Origin: Rohdeia mirabilis
GTDB lineage: Bacteria; Planctomycetota; UBA1135; GCA-002686595
Direction of reading: 5' to 3'
DNA length: 64,000 nt
NCBI GenBank assembly: GCA_007750655.1
Contig: CP036290.1
Location: 2,356,001 to 2,420,000 of the forward strand
How positions within the stretch are numbered: position 1 is the stretch's first letter; each line of letters starts with the position of its first letter. Shown piece by piece: positions 44,251 through 52,406 of this stretch. The notes under the pieces are model-generated. The model was not told where the DNA came from and did no database searches. It worked only from the letters and a program-made list of their open reading frames with translations. Position numbers and translations under genes: made by a program.

Positions 44251-44381
44251 TGGTGGGAGGGCTCCACGGGGCGCCACGTCCTCTCGCCGACACGACGATC
44301 CCGCCCCGGGCTCGGCGCCGCACACTTGCGGACCTCTCCGCTCGCATGGCGACGCCGTCATTTGGTTTCATGTCTCCACCC

Positions 44382-45095
44382 ATGCCCTACCAACGCGTCC
44401 TCCTCAAATTGTCCGGCGAGTCTCTCGGCGATCCGGTCACGGGTCACGGGATCGATCCCGACTCCGTGAATCGCGTCGCCGTCGAGGTGGCCGAGGTCGC
44501 GCGCACCGGGGTGCAGGTGGCGATCGTCACCGGGGGTGGAAACATCCTGCGCGGCGCCCAGTTCAGCCAGCTCGGAGCCGCCCGCGCGAGCGCCGACTAC
44601 ATGGGCATGCTCGGGACCGTGATCAACGGCATCGCGCTGACCGAGGCGATCGAGCAGGCCGGTGCCGCCGCCCGTCTCATGACGGCGCTCGAGATCAAGC
44701 AGGTGGCCGAACCCTTCGTGCGTCGCCGGGCGCTGCGGCACCTCGAGAAGGGCCGCGTCGTCGTGCTCGCCGCCGGAACCGGCAACCCGTTCTTCACGAC
44801 CGACACCGCCGCTTCGCTGCGCGCCACCGAACTGGGCTGCGACGTGCTGCTGAAGGCCACGAAGGTCGACGGGGTCTACTCGTCCGACCCGGCGACCGAC
44901 CCGGACGCCGTGCGCTACGAGCGGCTGACCTACATGGAGGTTCTGAGTCAGGGCCTCCGCGTCATGGACGGCACCGCGATCACGCTCTCGATGGAGAGCA
45001 AGCTCCCGGTCGTCGTCTTCGACATGTTCACGCCCGGCAACATCGGGCGCGTGATCGGGGGCGAGCCCCTCGGCACGCGCATCGACGCCGAGTGA
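44382..45095 (+). CDS. pyrH: Uridylate kinase
   Basis: The protein has 237 residues from the ATG at MPYQRVLLKLSGESLG. K-L-S-G-E-S, V-T-G-G-G-N-I-L-R-G and T-D-T-A-A-S-L-R-A are the phosphate and UMP/ATP binding motifs of the amino-acid-kinase fold UMP kinase. It converts UMP to UDP. In-frame ATGs at 44346 and 44370 would add short non-conserved extensions. The gene lies between tsf and frr as in most bacteria. Confidence 0.95.
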   Translation: MPYQRVLLKLSGESLGDPVTGHGIDPDSVNRVAVEVAEVARTGVQVAIVTGGGNILRGAQFSQLGAARASADYMGMLGTVINGIALTEAIEQAGAAARLMTALEIKQVAEPFVRRRALRHLEKGRVVVLAAGTGNPFFTTDTAASLRATELGCDVLLKATKVDGVYSSDPATDPDAVRYERLTYMEVLSQGLRVMDGTAITLSMESKLPVVVFDMFTPGNIGRVIGGEPLGTRIDAE

Positions 45096-45232
45096 GGCCT
45101 GCTGCGTCGGGGCCACGTTCGCGCCGCGCGGTCCGCGCCGACCGCTCCGCGCAGATCGGCCCGCAGCAGGTGCTGACCGGGCCCACACCGAGATTCACGC
45201 CGGCGACCAGGTTCCCGGCCAACCAAGAGAGC

Positions 45233-45237
45233 AGGAG
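45233..45237 (+). promoter_or_regulatory. Ribosome-binding site of frr
   Basis: AGGAG lies nine bases before the GTG start. It is one of the few clear Shine-Dalgarno sequences here and fixes the frr start. Confidence 0.7.
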
Positions 45238-45246
45238 CGAATTCCC

Positions 45247-45801
45247 GTGAGCGACGACGTCATCAAAGACAGCAAGCAGCGCTACTCCAAGGCGCTGGAC
45301 CACCTTTCCGATCTCCTGCGGTCCGTCCGCACCGGCCGCGCCTCCGCCTCGCTCGTCGACAACGTCCGCGTCGACTACTACGGCACGCCCACGCCCCTGA
45401 ACCAGGTGGCTGCGGTGACGACGCCGGAAGCGCGCACGATCGTGATCAAGCCCTTCGACATCTCCGCGATCAAGGAGATCGAGAAGGCCCTCTCGAAGAG
45501 CGATCTGGGCGCCGCGCCCACGGACGACGGCAAGGTCGTGCGCATCACCCTGCCGCCCCTGTCGGGCGACCAGCGTCAGAAGTTCGCGGCGAAGGTGAAG
45601 GAGATGTGCGAGGAGACGCGCGTCGCGATGCGCAACGTGCGGCGCGAGATGAACAAGCACATCGACCAGCAGAAGAAGGACGGCGATCTGACCGAGGACG
45701 AGCACCGCAAGCTCCACGACGACATCCAGAGCCTGCTCAAGGACTGGGAGAAGAAGGTGGACGAGGTGCACGACAAGAAGGTCGCGGACATCCTCGAGTA
45801 G
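45247..45801 (+). CDS. frr: Ribosome recycling factor
   Basis: The protein has 184 residues from GTG. The family signature is clear: L-R-S-V-R-T-G-R-A-S near residue 30, V-D-Y-Y-G-T-P-T-P-L-N-Q near residue 45, A-R-T-I-V-I-K-P-F-D, and the helical C-terminus E-E-T-R-V-A-M-R-N-V-R-R-E-M-N-K-H. It splits post-termination ribosomes together with EF-G. It closes the rpsB cluster, 151 bases after pyrH. Confidence 0.96.
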   Translation: MSDDVIKDSKQRYSKALDHLSDLLRSVRTGRASASLVDNVRVDYYGTPTPLNQVAAVTTPEARTIVIKPFDISAIKEIEKALSKSDLGAAPTDDGKVVRITLPPLSGDQRQKFAAKVKEMCEETRVAMRNVRREMNKHIDQQKKDGDLTEDEHRKLHDDIQSLLKDWEKKVDEVHDKKVADILE

Positions 45802-46147
45802 CGGCCACGGCTCGGCTCGGCTCGGTGAGGTGGCGGCCGCGTTCCGGATCGCCGGCGGGCCGCCGCAGCAACCGGTCGGGCCGCGCCGGCCACAGGTCGG
45901 GCCGGCGCGAGCTGGCGCCGAGCGGTCCGCGTTCGTCGAGGGCGTTCGTCGCGCGTGCGTCGAGGGCGCGCGGGACTCCCGCTGCCGCGCGACCTCGAGC
46001 GGTCGGGCCCCCGCCCGCGAACCCGAGTGGGGGAGCCGGGCGCAGCGAGCACGAGAAGGGGCTTGCGTCAGCCGTCTCGGTCCGTATCTTTCTCCGACCA
46101 GGTAGGTCGACCTGGCGCCCCTCGCGGGCGTGAACGACCACCCGGGT
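45802..46147. other. Gap between frr and tRNA-Lys
   Basis: A GGCTC triplet-type short repeat and an imperfect GC hairpin follow the frr stop (45802-45841) and may end its transcript. The right end carries the tRNA promoter. The middle is GC-rich and I see nothing in it. Confidence 0.4.
46063..46090 (+). promoter_or_regulatory. Promoter of tRNA-Lys
   Basis: TTGCGT (46063-46068) and TATCTT (46085-46090) are 16 bases apart. The predicted start lies about 50 bases before the mature tRNA. Confidence 0.5.
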
Positions 46148-46224
46148 GGGTGCTTAGCTCAGTTGGTTAGAGCAACTGGCTTTTAACCAGTAGGTCCTAG
46201 GTTCGAGTCCTAGAGCACTCACCA
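46148..46224 (+). tRNA. tRNA-Lys (anticodon UUU), CCA encoded
   Basis: The acceptor stem GGGTGCT pairs with AGCACTC with one G-U pair. The anticodon stem ACTGG/CCAGT encloses the loop C-T-T-T-T-A-A with anticodon TTT, and the T-arm is CTAGG/CCTAG with TTCGAGT. The discriminator is A46221 and CCA (46222-46224) is encoded. Confidence 0.97.
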
Positions 46225-46227
46225 CTC

Positions 46228-46266
46228 CACCTGGCCCGCGTGTCGATCGCGGGCGGTGGGCAGGTG
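46228..46266 (+). terminator. Hairpin after tRNA-Lys
   Basis: A 7-bp stem GCCCGCG/CGCGGGC (46234-46240 with 46248-46254) is nested in an outer CACCTG/CAGGTG pair. It may end the tRNA transcript; there is no U-tract. Confidence 0.4.
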
Positions 46267-46293
46267 CATGCCGGACGCCCGATTGCTGGATGC

Positions 46294-46323
46294 CCGGACG
46301 CCGGATGACCGGACGCCGGATGC
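46294..46323. repeat. Tandem 15-base direct repeat with degenerate flanking copies
   Basis: Two adjacent copies (46294-46308 and 46309-46323) of CCGGACGCCGGATG plus one base differ only at the last position. Decayed copies extend from about 46269 to 46340. Confidence 0.8.
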
Positions 46324-46537
46324 CTGGTCGCCGGAGGCGCGCCCCGCTCGTGGATCGGGAGGGGCTGGCGACGCCGCTCGACCTGCGGCCGCTGCGCTCG
46401 AAGCATGCTGCTGCCACGGCCCGTGACGCACCCGTTCGCGAAGGAGGCGACTCGGTGATCGCGCCCGGGTCGCGCAGCGCCGCCACGGACGCGTCGACCC
46501 GCCGGACGCGTGCCGCGCCGATCCCTCGCTCGCGTCG

Positions 46538-47881
46538 TCAGACCGGCAGGGCCGCGGACTCGGCACAGGCCGCTTCCACCGCGTCGATCTCCTTCGGCGC
46601 ATCCGCGGTCAGGACTTCGTGTCCACTGGCGGTGACCAGGACGTCGTCTTCGATGCGGATGCCCATGCCGTGCCAACGCGCGTCGATGAGGTCGTCGTCC
46701 TCGGCCACGTAGACGCCGGGTTCGACGGTCAGGACCATGCCCGGCTCGAGCGGACGCGAGGCGCCGTCGGCGGTGAAGTACGCCCCGCAGTCGTGCACGT
46801 CGATGCCGAGCCAGTGGCTCGTCTTGTGCATGAAGACGCGGCTGTACCCGCCGGAAGCGATCAGCTCCTGCGCCGTGCCCTGGAACACGCCGATGCGCAC
46901 CAGGCCTTCGCACAGCACCTCGAGCGCCGTGCGGTGCACCGTGTCGAACGTCGCGCCTGGGCGCACCGCTTCGATCGCCGCCTTCTCCGACGCGAGGACC
47001 ACCTCGTACAGCGCGCGTTGGTCCGGCGTGAACACGCCATCGACCGGGAAGGTGCGCGTGACGTCGCCGGCGTAGCACTCCATCTCGCAGCCCGCGTCGA
47101 TCAACAACAGCTCGCCCGCCATCAGTTCGGCGTCGTTCTCGTGGTAGTGCAGGATGCAGGCGTTCGAGCCGCCCGCGACGATGTTGCCGTAGGCCTCGCC
47201 GTTGCCACCCGCGCGCCGGAAGCAGTAGCCGATCAACGCGTCGATCTCGGCCTCGTTCGCACCCGGGCGCGCGGCGGCCATGGCGGCCCGGTGGGCGGCG
47301 GCCGTGACTTCACCGGCGCGGCGCATGATCGCGATCTCCTCGTCGGTCTTGATGAGGCGCAGCTCGCCGATCAGGCCCGCCGCATGGCTCCAACTGCTGG
47401 GCGCGCGCTTGCCGCGCTTCTTCGCCATGCGCGTGCTCTCGAGCACGTCCTCCATGGCGCGGTCGCGGTGCTCCTCCTCGCCGGTCGTGTAGAAGACCTC
47501 GTCGTAGCCGGTCAGCAGCGACGGCAGGTCGTCGAACACGTCGTCGATCGGATGCGCCTCGTCGACGCCCAGGACCTTCGGTGCGCGCTCGATGCCGACG
47601 CGTCGCCCGTTCCAGATCTCCGCGGTGACGTCGCGCTCGCGGCAGTACAGGAGCGTCTCGCCGCCATCGCGACCGGGCAGGAGCACCAGGCACGAGCCCG
47701 GTTCGGCGAAGCCCGTCGCCCACCAGAAGTCGCTGCCCGGGCGGAAGCGGTACTCCGAGTCCGAGTTGCGCGTGCGGGGGTCGCTGGTGAAGACGACCGC
47801 CGCCGCACCGCGCTCGCGCAACGCGTCGAGCAGGCGGGCACGGTTCTTCAAGTAGGGAGCGAGATCGGGTGTCGAGGACAT
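46538..47881 (-). CDS. pepP: Xaa-Pro aminopeptidase (aminopeptidase P)
   Basis: The protein has 447 residues. The N-terminal creatinase-like domain (S-E-Y-R-F-R-P-G-S-D-F-W-W-A-T-G) is followed by the pita-bread M24 domain. The five metal ligands are present: Asp262 (L-L-I-D-A-G), Asp273 (G-D-V-T-R-T-F-P), His356 (T-S-H-W-L-G), Glu387 (V-E-P-G-V-Y) and Glu411 (I-R-I-E-D-D). It removes N-terminal residues preceding proline, in the cytoplasm. The start was taken at the ATG matching the family N-terminus; the frame is open much further upstream through an arginine-rich region. Confidence 0.95.
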   Translation of the reverse strand: MSSTPDLAPYLKNRARLLDALRERGAAAVVFTSDPRTRNSDSEYRFRPGSDFWWATGFAEPGSCLVLLPGRDGGETLLYCRERDVTAEIWNGRRVGIERAPKVLGVDEAHPIDDVFDDLPSLLTGYDEVFYTTGEEEHRDRAMEDVLESTRMAKKRGKRAPSSWSHAAGLIGELRLIKTDEEIAIMRRAGEVTAAAHRAAMAAARPGANEAEIDALIGYCFRRAGGNGEAYGNIVAGGSNACILHYHENDAELMAGELLLIDAGCEMECYAGDVTRTFPVDGVFTPDQRALYEVVLASEKAAIEAVRPGATFDTVHRTALEVLCEGLVRIGVFQGTAQELIASGGYSRVFMHKTSHWLGIDVHDCGAYFTADGASRPLEPGMVLTVEPGVYVAEDDDLIDARWHGMGIRIEDDVLVTASGHEVLTADAPKEIDAVEAACAESAALPV

Positions 47882-48018
47882 GGGTGAAGGGCGTCGGATG
47901 GAGCGTCGAGTGGAGCGCGGGTGGTCGGTTCGGCCGCACGGTCGTGCCGTGGACCGAGAACGTGTCCGGCCCGGCCCCGTGCGCGGAGGGTTGGCGTGCT
48001 GTCTGGCGCGCGTGGACG

Positions 48019-49362
48019 TCAGCGGCCGTCGGGCGAGGAGGTCTCCCGCGGCGTCCTTGAGCGCGCCAGCACGAAGTGGGCGAGGTGTCCGGCCAGGTCG
48101 CGCAGCTTCGCGCCGCGAGCGGGGGACGGCGTCAGGTCGACGCGTTGGGCGCTCGCTCCGAACGGCGGCTCGCCCGGTTCGACGCGGCGCACGCGGAACG
48201 GGAACAGGTCCTCGCAGGCGCGCGCGAAACCGGCCACGTAGGCGGCCTGGGGATCGTCGGCGGCGATCACGAGTTCGAGTCCGAACAGTTCGAGGGCGCG
48301 CGGCACGGCGTCGGGCGCGATCGTCGGCCACGCGGCGCGATCCGGGCGGACGCGGCCCCACAGCCGATACCACTCGCCGGGCTCGGACAGGCGTACGGGG
48401 AGCGGCTCGCCGCTGGTCTCGGCGCGCTCCCAGTCGAAGTACTCGATCGCGATCGACAGACCGGGCGGCACCGGCAGCACGGCCGCGAACTCGACGGGCT
48501 CGCCCTCGTCCAGGCGGTAGCGCAGGTCGACGCCGTCGCCGCGCACCTGCAGGCGCATGGAAACCCGCGAGCCGCCGACCGTGAGCCCGGTGATCTCGAG
48601 GGGCTCGCGCGACGGCCGCCCGTTCGGATCGTCGAGCGCGGGCGGCGTCAGCGCGGGCCGCAGGACCACGCCACGCTCGAGGGCGCCGTTCCAGGGTTCC
48701 GAAGGCGTCCGTGTCCCGGACGGCACGGCATCCGCGCCGCCAGGTGATCCACTCTTCCGAGCTTCGCTCTCGAGCGCCCTGCCCACGAGCGGTCCCCCCA
48801 CGAGCGGTCCCCCCACAAGGACGTGCGGCAGGAGTTGCGACGCGAGCGGAGCGTCGCGCGTGGCCAGCTCCGTGAGGTGGCTCCAGCCGTCGGCGTCGCG
48901 GCCCTGGTGGAAGGCGGCGAGGCACAGTCGCGCCAGGCGCTCGCCGTCGGCGTGGGTCGGCGTTCGGCCCCCCGCGGCCCACTCGGCGGCCCACTCCGAT
49001 TCGCGCGCGAGGTCGTCGGCGAAGGCGCTCCAGTACTCGGTCCAGGCCGCCGCGTCGTGGGGAAGGTCCTCCGGCCAGGGATCCGTCGCAGCGGGGCTCG
49101 ACGGATCCTGCGCGAGCAAGGGGAGCGCCGCGAGGGCGGGCGTCGCCGTGGACGCGGGCCACGTGACCTCCACGCCGGTGGTCGATCGTTCGACGCTCGC
49201 TCCGTCGTCACGTGTCCGGGCGTCGGCCTCCTGGTGCAGCGACCTGCTGCTCGGGTCGCTGTGCGCGCCCGCGAGCACGAGCGGACTCGCCGCTGCGAAC
49301 AGCGCGACGCCCGCGGCCACGAGCGTGCAGAGGTGGGGGGCGACGGCGAGGAGCGAGGACAT
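48019..49362 (-). CDS. Exported protein of unknown function
   Basis: The protein has 447 residues with an N-terminal hydrophobic signal (L-C-T-L-V-A-A-G-V-A-L-F-A-A-A-S-P-L-V-L-A). I recognise no family. The central part has a helical region with W-T-E-Y-W-S-A-F-A-D-D-L. Next comes a 15-base in-frame tandem repeat giving V-G-G-P-L twice, then beta-rich sequence (I-T-G-L-T-V-G-G-S-R-V-S-M-R-L-Q-V) and a C-terminal helix. It is divergent from the Trm112-like gene and 137 bases upstream of pepP on the same strand. Confidence 0.6.
   Translation of the reverse strand: MSSLLAVAPHLCTLVAAGVALFAAASPLVLAGAHSDPSSRSLHQEADARTRDDGASVERSTTGVEVTWPASTATPALAALPLLAQDPSSPAATDPWPEDLPHDAAAWTEYWSAFADDLARESEWAAEWAAGGRTPTHADGERLARLCLAAFHQGRDADGWSHLTELATRDAPLASQLLPHVLVGGPLVGGPLVGRALESEARKSGSPGGADAVPSGTRTPSEPWNGALERGVVLRPALTPPALDDPNGRPSREPLEITGLTVGGSRVSMRLQVRGDGVDLRYRLDEGEPVEFAAVLPVPPGLSIAIEYFDWERAETSGEPLPVRLSEPGEWYRLWGRVRPDRAAWPTIAPDAVPRALELFGLELVIAADDPQAAYVAGFARACEDLFPFRVRRVEPGEPPFGASAQRVDLTPSPARGAKLRDLAGHLAHFVLARSRTPRETSSPDGR
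48783..48812. repeat. In-frame 15-base tandem repeat
   Basis: Two exact copies (48783-48797 and 48798-48812) encode V-G-G-P-L twice in the exported unknown. Copy number could vary by slippage. Confidence 0.85.
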
Positions 49363-49432
49363 GGGGCGAGGACGGCACGGCGGGCCGTCCGGGCGGGTAG
49401 CCTATCGTGCCCGGCCCGCGCCGCTCCCCGCC

Positions 49433-49690
49433 ATGATCCACAAGGAACTGCTCGAGATCCTCGCCTGCCCCGCCAGCTACCAGAGCCTCACGGTGGCCTC
49501 CGACGAGCTCGTCGCGAGGCTGAACCAAGGGGTCGCGGACGGCAGCCTGAAGGACGCCGCCGGTCGCCCCGTGACGGTGCCGATCGAGGCCGGTCTCGTG
49601 CGCGAGGACGGCCAGATCGTGTACCCCGTGCGCGACGGGATTCCGGTCCTGCTCGTGGACGAGGGTCTCGCCGTCGCCCAGGGCGAGTGA
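49433..49690 (+). CDS. Trm112/UPF0434-like small protein
   Basis: The protein has 85 residues. It starts L-L-E-I-L-A-C-P like Trm112p/YcaR proteins and ends with I-V-Y-P-V-R-D-G-I-P-V-L-L, the other conserved half. The C-P-x-C zinc motif is reduced to one cysteine (C12) as in many bacterial members, and the middle insert is longer than in YcaR. In eukaryotes the family activates methyltransferases; the bacterial role is unclear. The next gene starts eight bases after its stop. Confidence 0.8.
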   Translation: MIHKELLEILACPASYQSLTVASDELVARLNQGVADGSLKDAAGRPVTVPIEAGLVREDGQIVYPVRDGIPVLLVDEGLAVAQGE

Positions 49691-49697
49691 CGGCCGC

Positions 49698-50972
49698 GTG
49701 GAGTTCGAACACCCCTCGCACCCCGGGCGCCGGGTCGTGCTCGGCTACTGCCTGAACGTCCTGGCGGGCGAGGACCTGCCCGCGCTCGAACGCGCGCTCG
49801 AACAGGTCTGCGCGGCCGTGCGCGAGCGCGTGGCGCCGGACGGGGTGCTCGGGTTGGGGCTGTACCTCCCCGCGTCGCTGGCCCTCCCGCTCGCCGAGGA
49901 TCGCGCCGCCCGTCGTCGCGTGGACCTCGCGAAGCGCCTGAAGCGCCTCGGGCTGTGCGCCTTCACCGCCAACGCGTTCCCCTTCGGCGGGTTCCACCGT
50001 CCGGGGCTCAAGGCTGGCGTGTTCCGGCCGGGCTGGGACGAGCGCGAGCGCGCCTTCTACACGGCCGCGGTCGCGCTGATCGCGGACGAGCTCGCGCCGG
50101 CCGGAGCGAGCCACGTGTCGGTCAGCACCCACAGCGGACTGCACCGCGGCGAGCCAGGCGCGCTCGAGCGCGTCGAAGCCTGCGGTCGCGGACTCGGACT
50201 CGCGCTGGTCGCACTCGACGCGCTGCGCACGCGCCACGGACGACCGACGGTGCTGTCGATCGAGCCCGAACCGCGCAGCCTCGCCGGCGACACGCGCGAG
50301 CTCGCCGCGGTCTGGCCGGCGCTGATCGAAGGCGCGCGAGCCGAACTGTCCGAGCGCGGCGTCGCGGACCCCGAAGCTGTGATCGCCACCCACCTGGGAC
50401 TGTGCCTCGACACGTGCCACGCTGCCGTCGAGTTCGAGGAACCACAGGAGCTGTGCGCGCGCATCGACGCGTTGGGGCTCCCGATCGGCAAGGTCCAGGT
50501 CTCGAGCGCGCTGCGCCTGCCGGACCCGGGGAACGACGACGTCGGACGCGCGCGACTGCTCGCAATGGACGAACCGGTCTACCTCCACCAGGTCACCGGG
50601 CGGCGCGGCAGCGAGTTGCTGCGCGCCCAGGACCTCGGCGATCCGGCGCTGTCCAGCGATCCGGCGTGGCTCGGCTGTGACGAATGGCGCTGTCACTTCC
50701 ACGTGCCGGTCGACGCGCCCGACCCCTTGCCGGACGCCGGCGGTCTCGCGACGACCGCGACCCAGGGCGCCGCGACGCTCGCCGCGATCCTCGCCGATCC
50801 GACGCGCTGGGGAACGCGCGACCTGCACGTGGAGGTCGAGACCTACACGTTCGACGTGCTGCCGGCGGCGTGGCGCGAGGGCGGTCTCGCGGCGTCGCTC
50901 GCGCGCGAACTGGAGTGGACGCGCGCGCGGCTCGCCGACGCCGGATGGCTGGCGGTGGGGAGCGGTGCCTGA
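49698..50972 (+). CDS. EboE-like TIM-barrel protein (metabolite traffic/sugar-isomerase fold)
   Basis: The protein has 424 residues from GTG. It matches the EboE family within the xylose-isomerase-like TIM-barrel superfamily: G-Y-C-L-N-V-L-A-G-E-D near residue 16, L-G-L-Y-L-P-A-S, F-T-A-N-A-F-P-F-G-G-F-H near residue 95, V-S-T-H-S-G, L-S-I-E-P-E-P and L-C-L-D-T-C-H-A-A-V-E-F. In other bacteria EboE belongs to an eboABCDEF cluster linked to export of scytonemin-like or other indole/terpenoid precursors. None of the other ebo genes is here. Conserved His, Glu and Asp residues suggest a metal site. The gene follows the Trm112-like gene by eight bases and is likely co-transcribed. Confidence 0.7.
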   Translation: MEFEHPSHPGRRVVLGYCLNVLAGEDLPALERALEQVCAAVRERVAPDGVLGLGLYLPASLALPLAEDRAARRRVDLAKRLKRLGLCAFTANAFPFGGFHRPGLKAGVFRPGWDERERAFYTAAVALIADELAPAGASHVSVSTHSGLHRGEPGALERVEACGRGLGLALVALDALRTRHGRPTVLSIEPEPRSLAGDTRELAAVWPALIEGARAELSERGVADPEAVIATHLGLCLDTCHAAVEFEEPQELCARIDALGLPIGKVQVSSALRLPDPGNDDVGRARLLAMDEPVYLHQVTGRRGSELLRAQDLGDPALSSDPAWLGCDEWRCHFHVPVDAPDPLPDAGGLATTATQGAATLAAILADPTRWGTRDLHVEVETYTFDVLPAAWREGGLAASLARELEWTRARLADAGWLAVGSGA

Positions 50973-51008
50973 GTCGGTCCTCGGCCGGCAAAAAGAGGTT
51001 TCGGGGCG

Positions 51009-51037
51009 TTGACTGGCGGGGGAGACGTCCCTACCTT
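51009..51037 (+). promoter_or_regulatory. Promoter of tRNA-Glu
   Basis: TTGACT (51009-51014) and TACCTT (51032-51037) are separated by 17 bases. This is the best sigma-70 consensus match in the window. Confidence 0.65.
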
Positions 51038-51052
51038 CTGCGGCTCAAGCGT

Positions 51053-51130
<78 letters not shown>

Positions 51131-51145
51131 TTCATCTCGCTCAGC

Positions 51146-51170
51146 GACCGCGGATCTTGAACGCGCGGTC
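51146..51170 (+). terminator. Possible hairpin after tRNA-Glu
   Basis: GACCGCG (51146-51152) pairs with CGCGGTC (51164-51170) around an 11-base loop. It could end the tRNA transcript. Confidence 0.35.
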
Positions 51171-51295
51171 CTCGCGAACGCGGAGTTTCCGCAGGACGGC
51201 ACGGCACAGCCCGGGCCCTGGCGGGCGTTGGGTTTCGGGGCGTCGAGAATCGGCCCTGGTGGCCAGAGCCGCGTCGGCCGGCGGCCACGCAGCAG

Positions 51296-51301
51296 TAGGA
51301 T
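51296..51301 (+). promoter_or_regulatory. Candidate -10 hexamer of the M29-like gene, leaderless
   Basis: TAGGAT ends seven bases before the GTG at 51309. Confidence 0.45.
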
Positions 51302-51308
51302 CGCCGCC

Positions 51309-52358
51309 GTGACCACATCCCTCCCCGAGTCCGCGGTCCGCACCGCCGCCGAGCACCTCGGCGACGTCCTCGAGCACGCCTTCGCCCACACGCCCGACCG
51401 GTCCGCACTCGTGGTCTGGGACGCCGAGAGCGAGCTGGCTCGCGGTCTGGCCGCGGCCTATCGGATCTGCCTTCCCACGGCGCGGTTCCTCCCGTTCGAC
51501 GGGACGCGTCACGACGACATCCGCGCGGCGTTCGAGCAGCTCGAGCCCCAGTCCCTCGTGGTGCTGGTCCAGTCGACGAGCTTTCGTCTCGACGCGTTCC
51601 GGATCCGGATCGAGCTCTTCGCGCGCGGTCTCAAGGTCATCGAGCACCCGCACCTCGCGCGCATGACCGGCGCCGAGGCGCTGGTCTACGTGGATTCGCT
51701 CGCCTACGACCCGACCTACTACCGGGGAGTGGGACGGGCGCTCGCCGAACGCATCGACCGCTGTGGCAACGGCGTCGTCGAGAGTGGCGATGGAACCGGC
51801 GCACCGGACCAGCTCGTCTATCCGGCGGCGTTCGAGTCGGCGAAGGTGAACATCGGCGACTACGCGGGGATGCGGAACGTCGGCGGCCAGTACCCGATCG
51901 GAGAGGTCTTCACCGAGTCGCGCGACCTCGCGGCCGTCAACGGGCGCGTGCGCATCGCGTTCTTCGGCGACACGGCGTTCACCGTGAATCGACCGCCGCG
52001 ACCGATCACGCTCGTCGTCGAGGACGGCCGCGTCGCCCGTGCGGAGGATTCGACGCCGGAGTTCGACCGGGTCCTCGCCAACATCCGCGCCGACGACGGG
52101 GAGGTCTGGGTGCGCGAGCTCGGCTTCGGCCTGAACCGGGCGTTCGGCCAGGACCGCACCGTCACCGACATCGGCACGTTCGAACGCATGTGCGGCGTGC
52201 ACCTGTCACTGGGTTCGAAACACGCGACCTACAACAAGCCCGAGCACGTCCGGAAGAAGTCGGCGCGGCACCACGTGGACGTGTTCGCCCTGACCGAGCG
52301 GGTCCTGCTCGACGACGAAGTCGTGTACGAGAAGGGCGCCTGGACCGTCGGAGTCTGA
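51309..52358 (+). CDS. M29-like (aminopeptidase T-type) metallohydrolase
   Basis: The protein has 349 residues from a GTG start that follows TAGGAT by seven bases. Features of the M29/thermophilic aminopeptidase superfamily are G-E-V-F-T-E-S near residue 198, V-R-E-L-G-F-G-L-N near residue 270, G-V-H-L-S-L-G near residue 298 and A-R-H-H-V-D-V-F near residue 320. These match the Glu, Glu, His, His and Asp ligands of the dinuclear site. The N-terminal 190 residues form the substrate-side domain. The fold also includes ring-cleaving dioxygenases such as NicX, so peptidase activity is likely but not certain. It is probably cytoplasmic. Confidence 0.65.
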   Translation: MTTSLPESAVRTAAEHLGDVLEHAFAHTPDRSALVVWDAESELARGLAAAYRICLPTARFLPFDGTRHDDIRAAFEQLEPQSLVVLVQSTSFRLDAFRIRIELFARGLKVIEHPHLARMTGAEALVYVDSLAYDPTYYRGVGRALAERIDRCGNGVVESGDGTGAPDQLVYPAAFESAKVNIGDYAGMRNVGGQYPIGEVFTESRDLAAVNGRVRIAFFGDTAFTVNRPPRPITLVVEDGRVARAEDSTPEFDRVLANIRADDGEVWVRELGFGLNRAFGQDRTVTDIGTFERMCGVHLSLGSKHATYNKPEHVRKKSARHHVDVFALTERVLLDDEVVYEKGAWTVGV

Positions 52359-52406
52359 CGCTCCGCGCTCCGGGCGCCCGATCGTTGGCGGTCGGTTCCA
52401 GGGTGG

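Larger units (their letters stand above)
46225..46537. other. Gap between tRNA-Lys and aminopeptidase P gene
   Basis: Besides the hairpin it contains a cluster of short direct repeats around 46269-46340, including two adjacent 15-base copies. The remaining 200 bases are GC-rich without visible features. Confidence 0.45.

Noticed and set aside
46148..46340. Genomic island junction at tRNA-Lys
   Set aside because: No integrase and no duplicated tRNA 3' end are visible; the neighbouring repeats do not match the tRNA.
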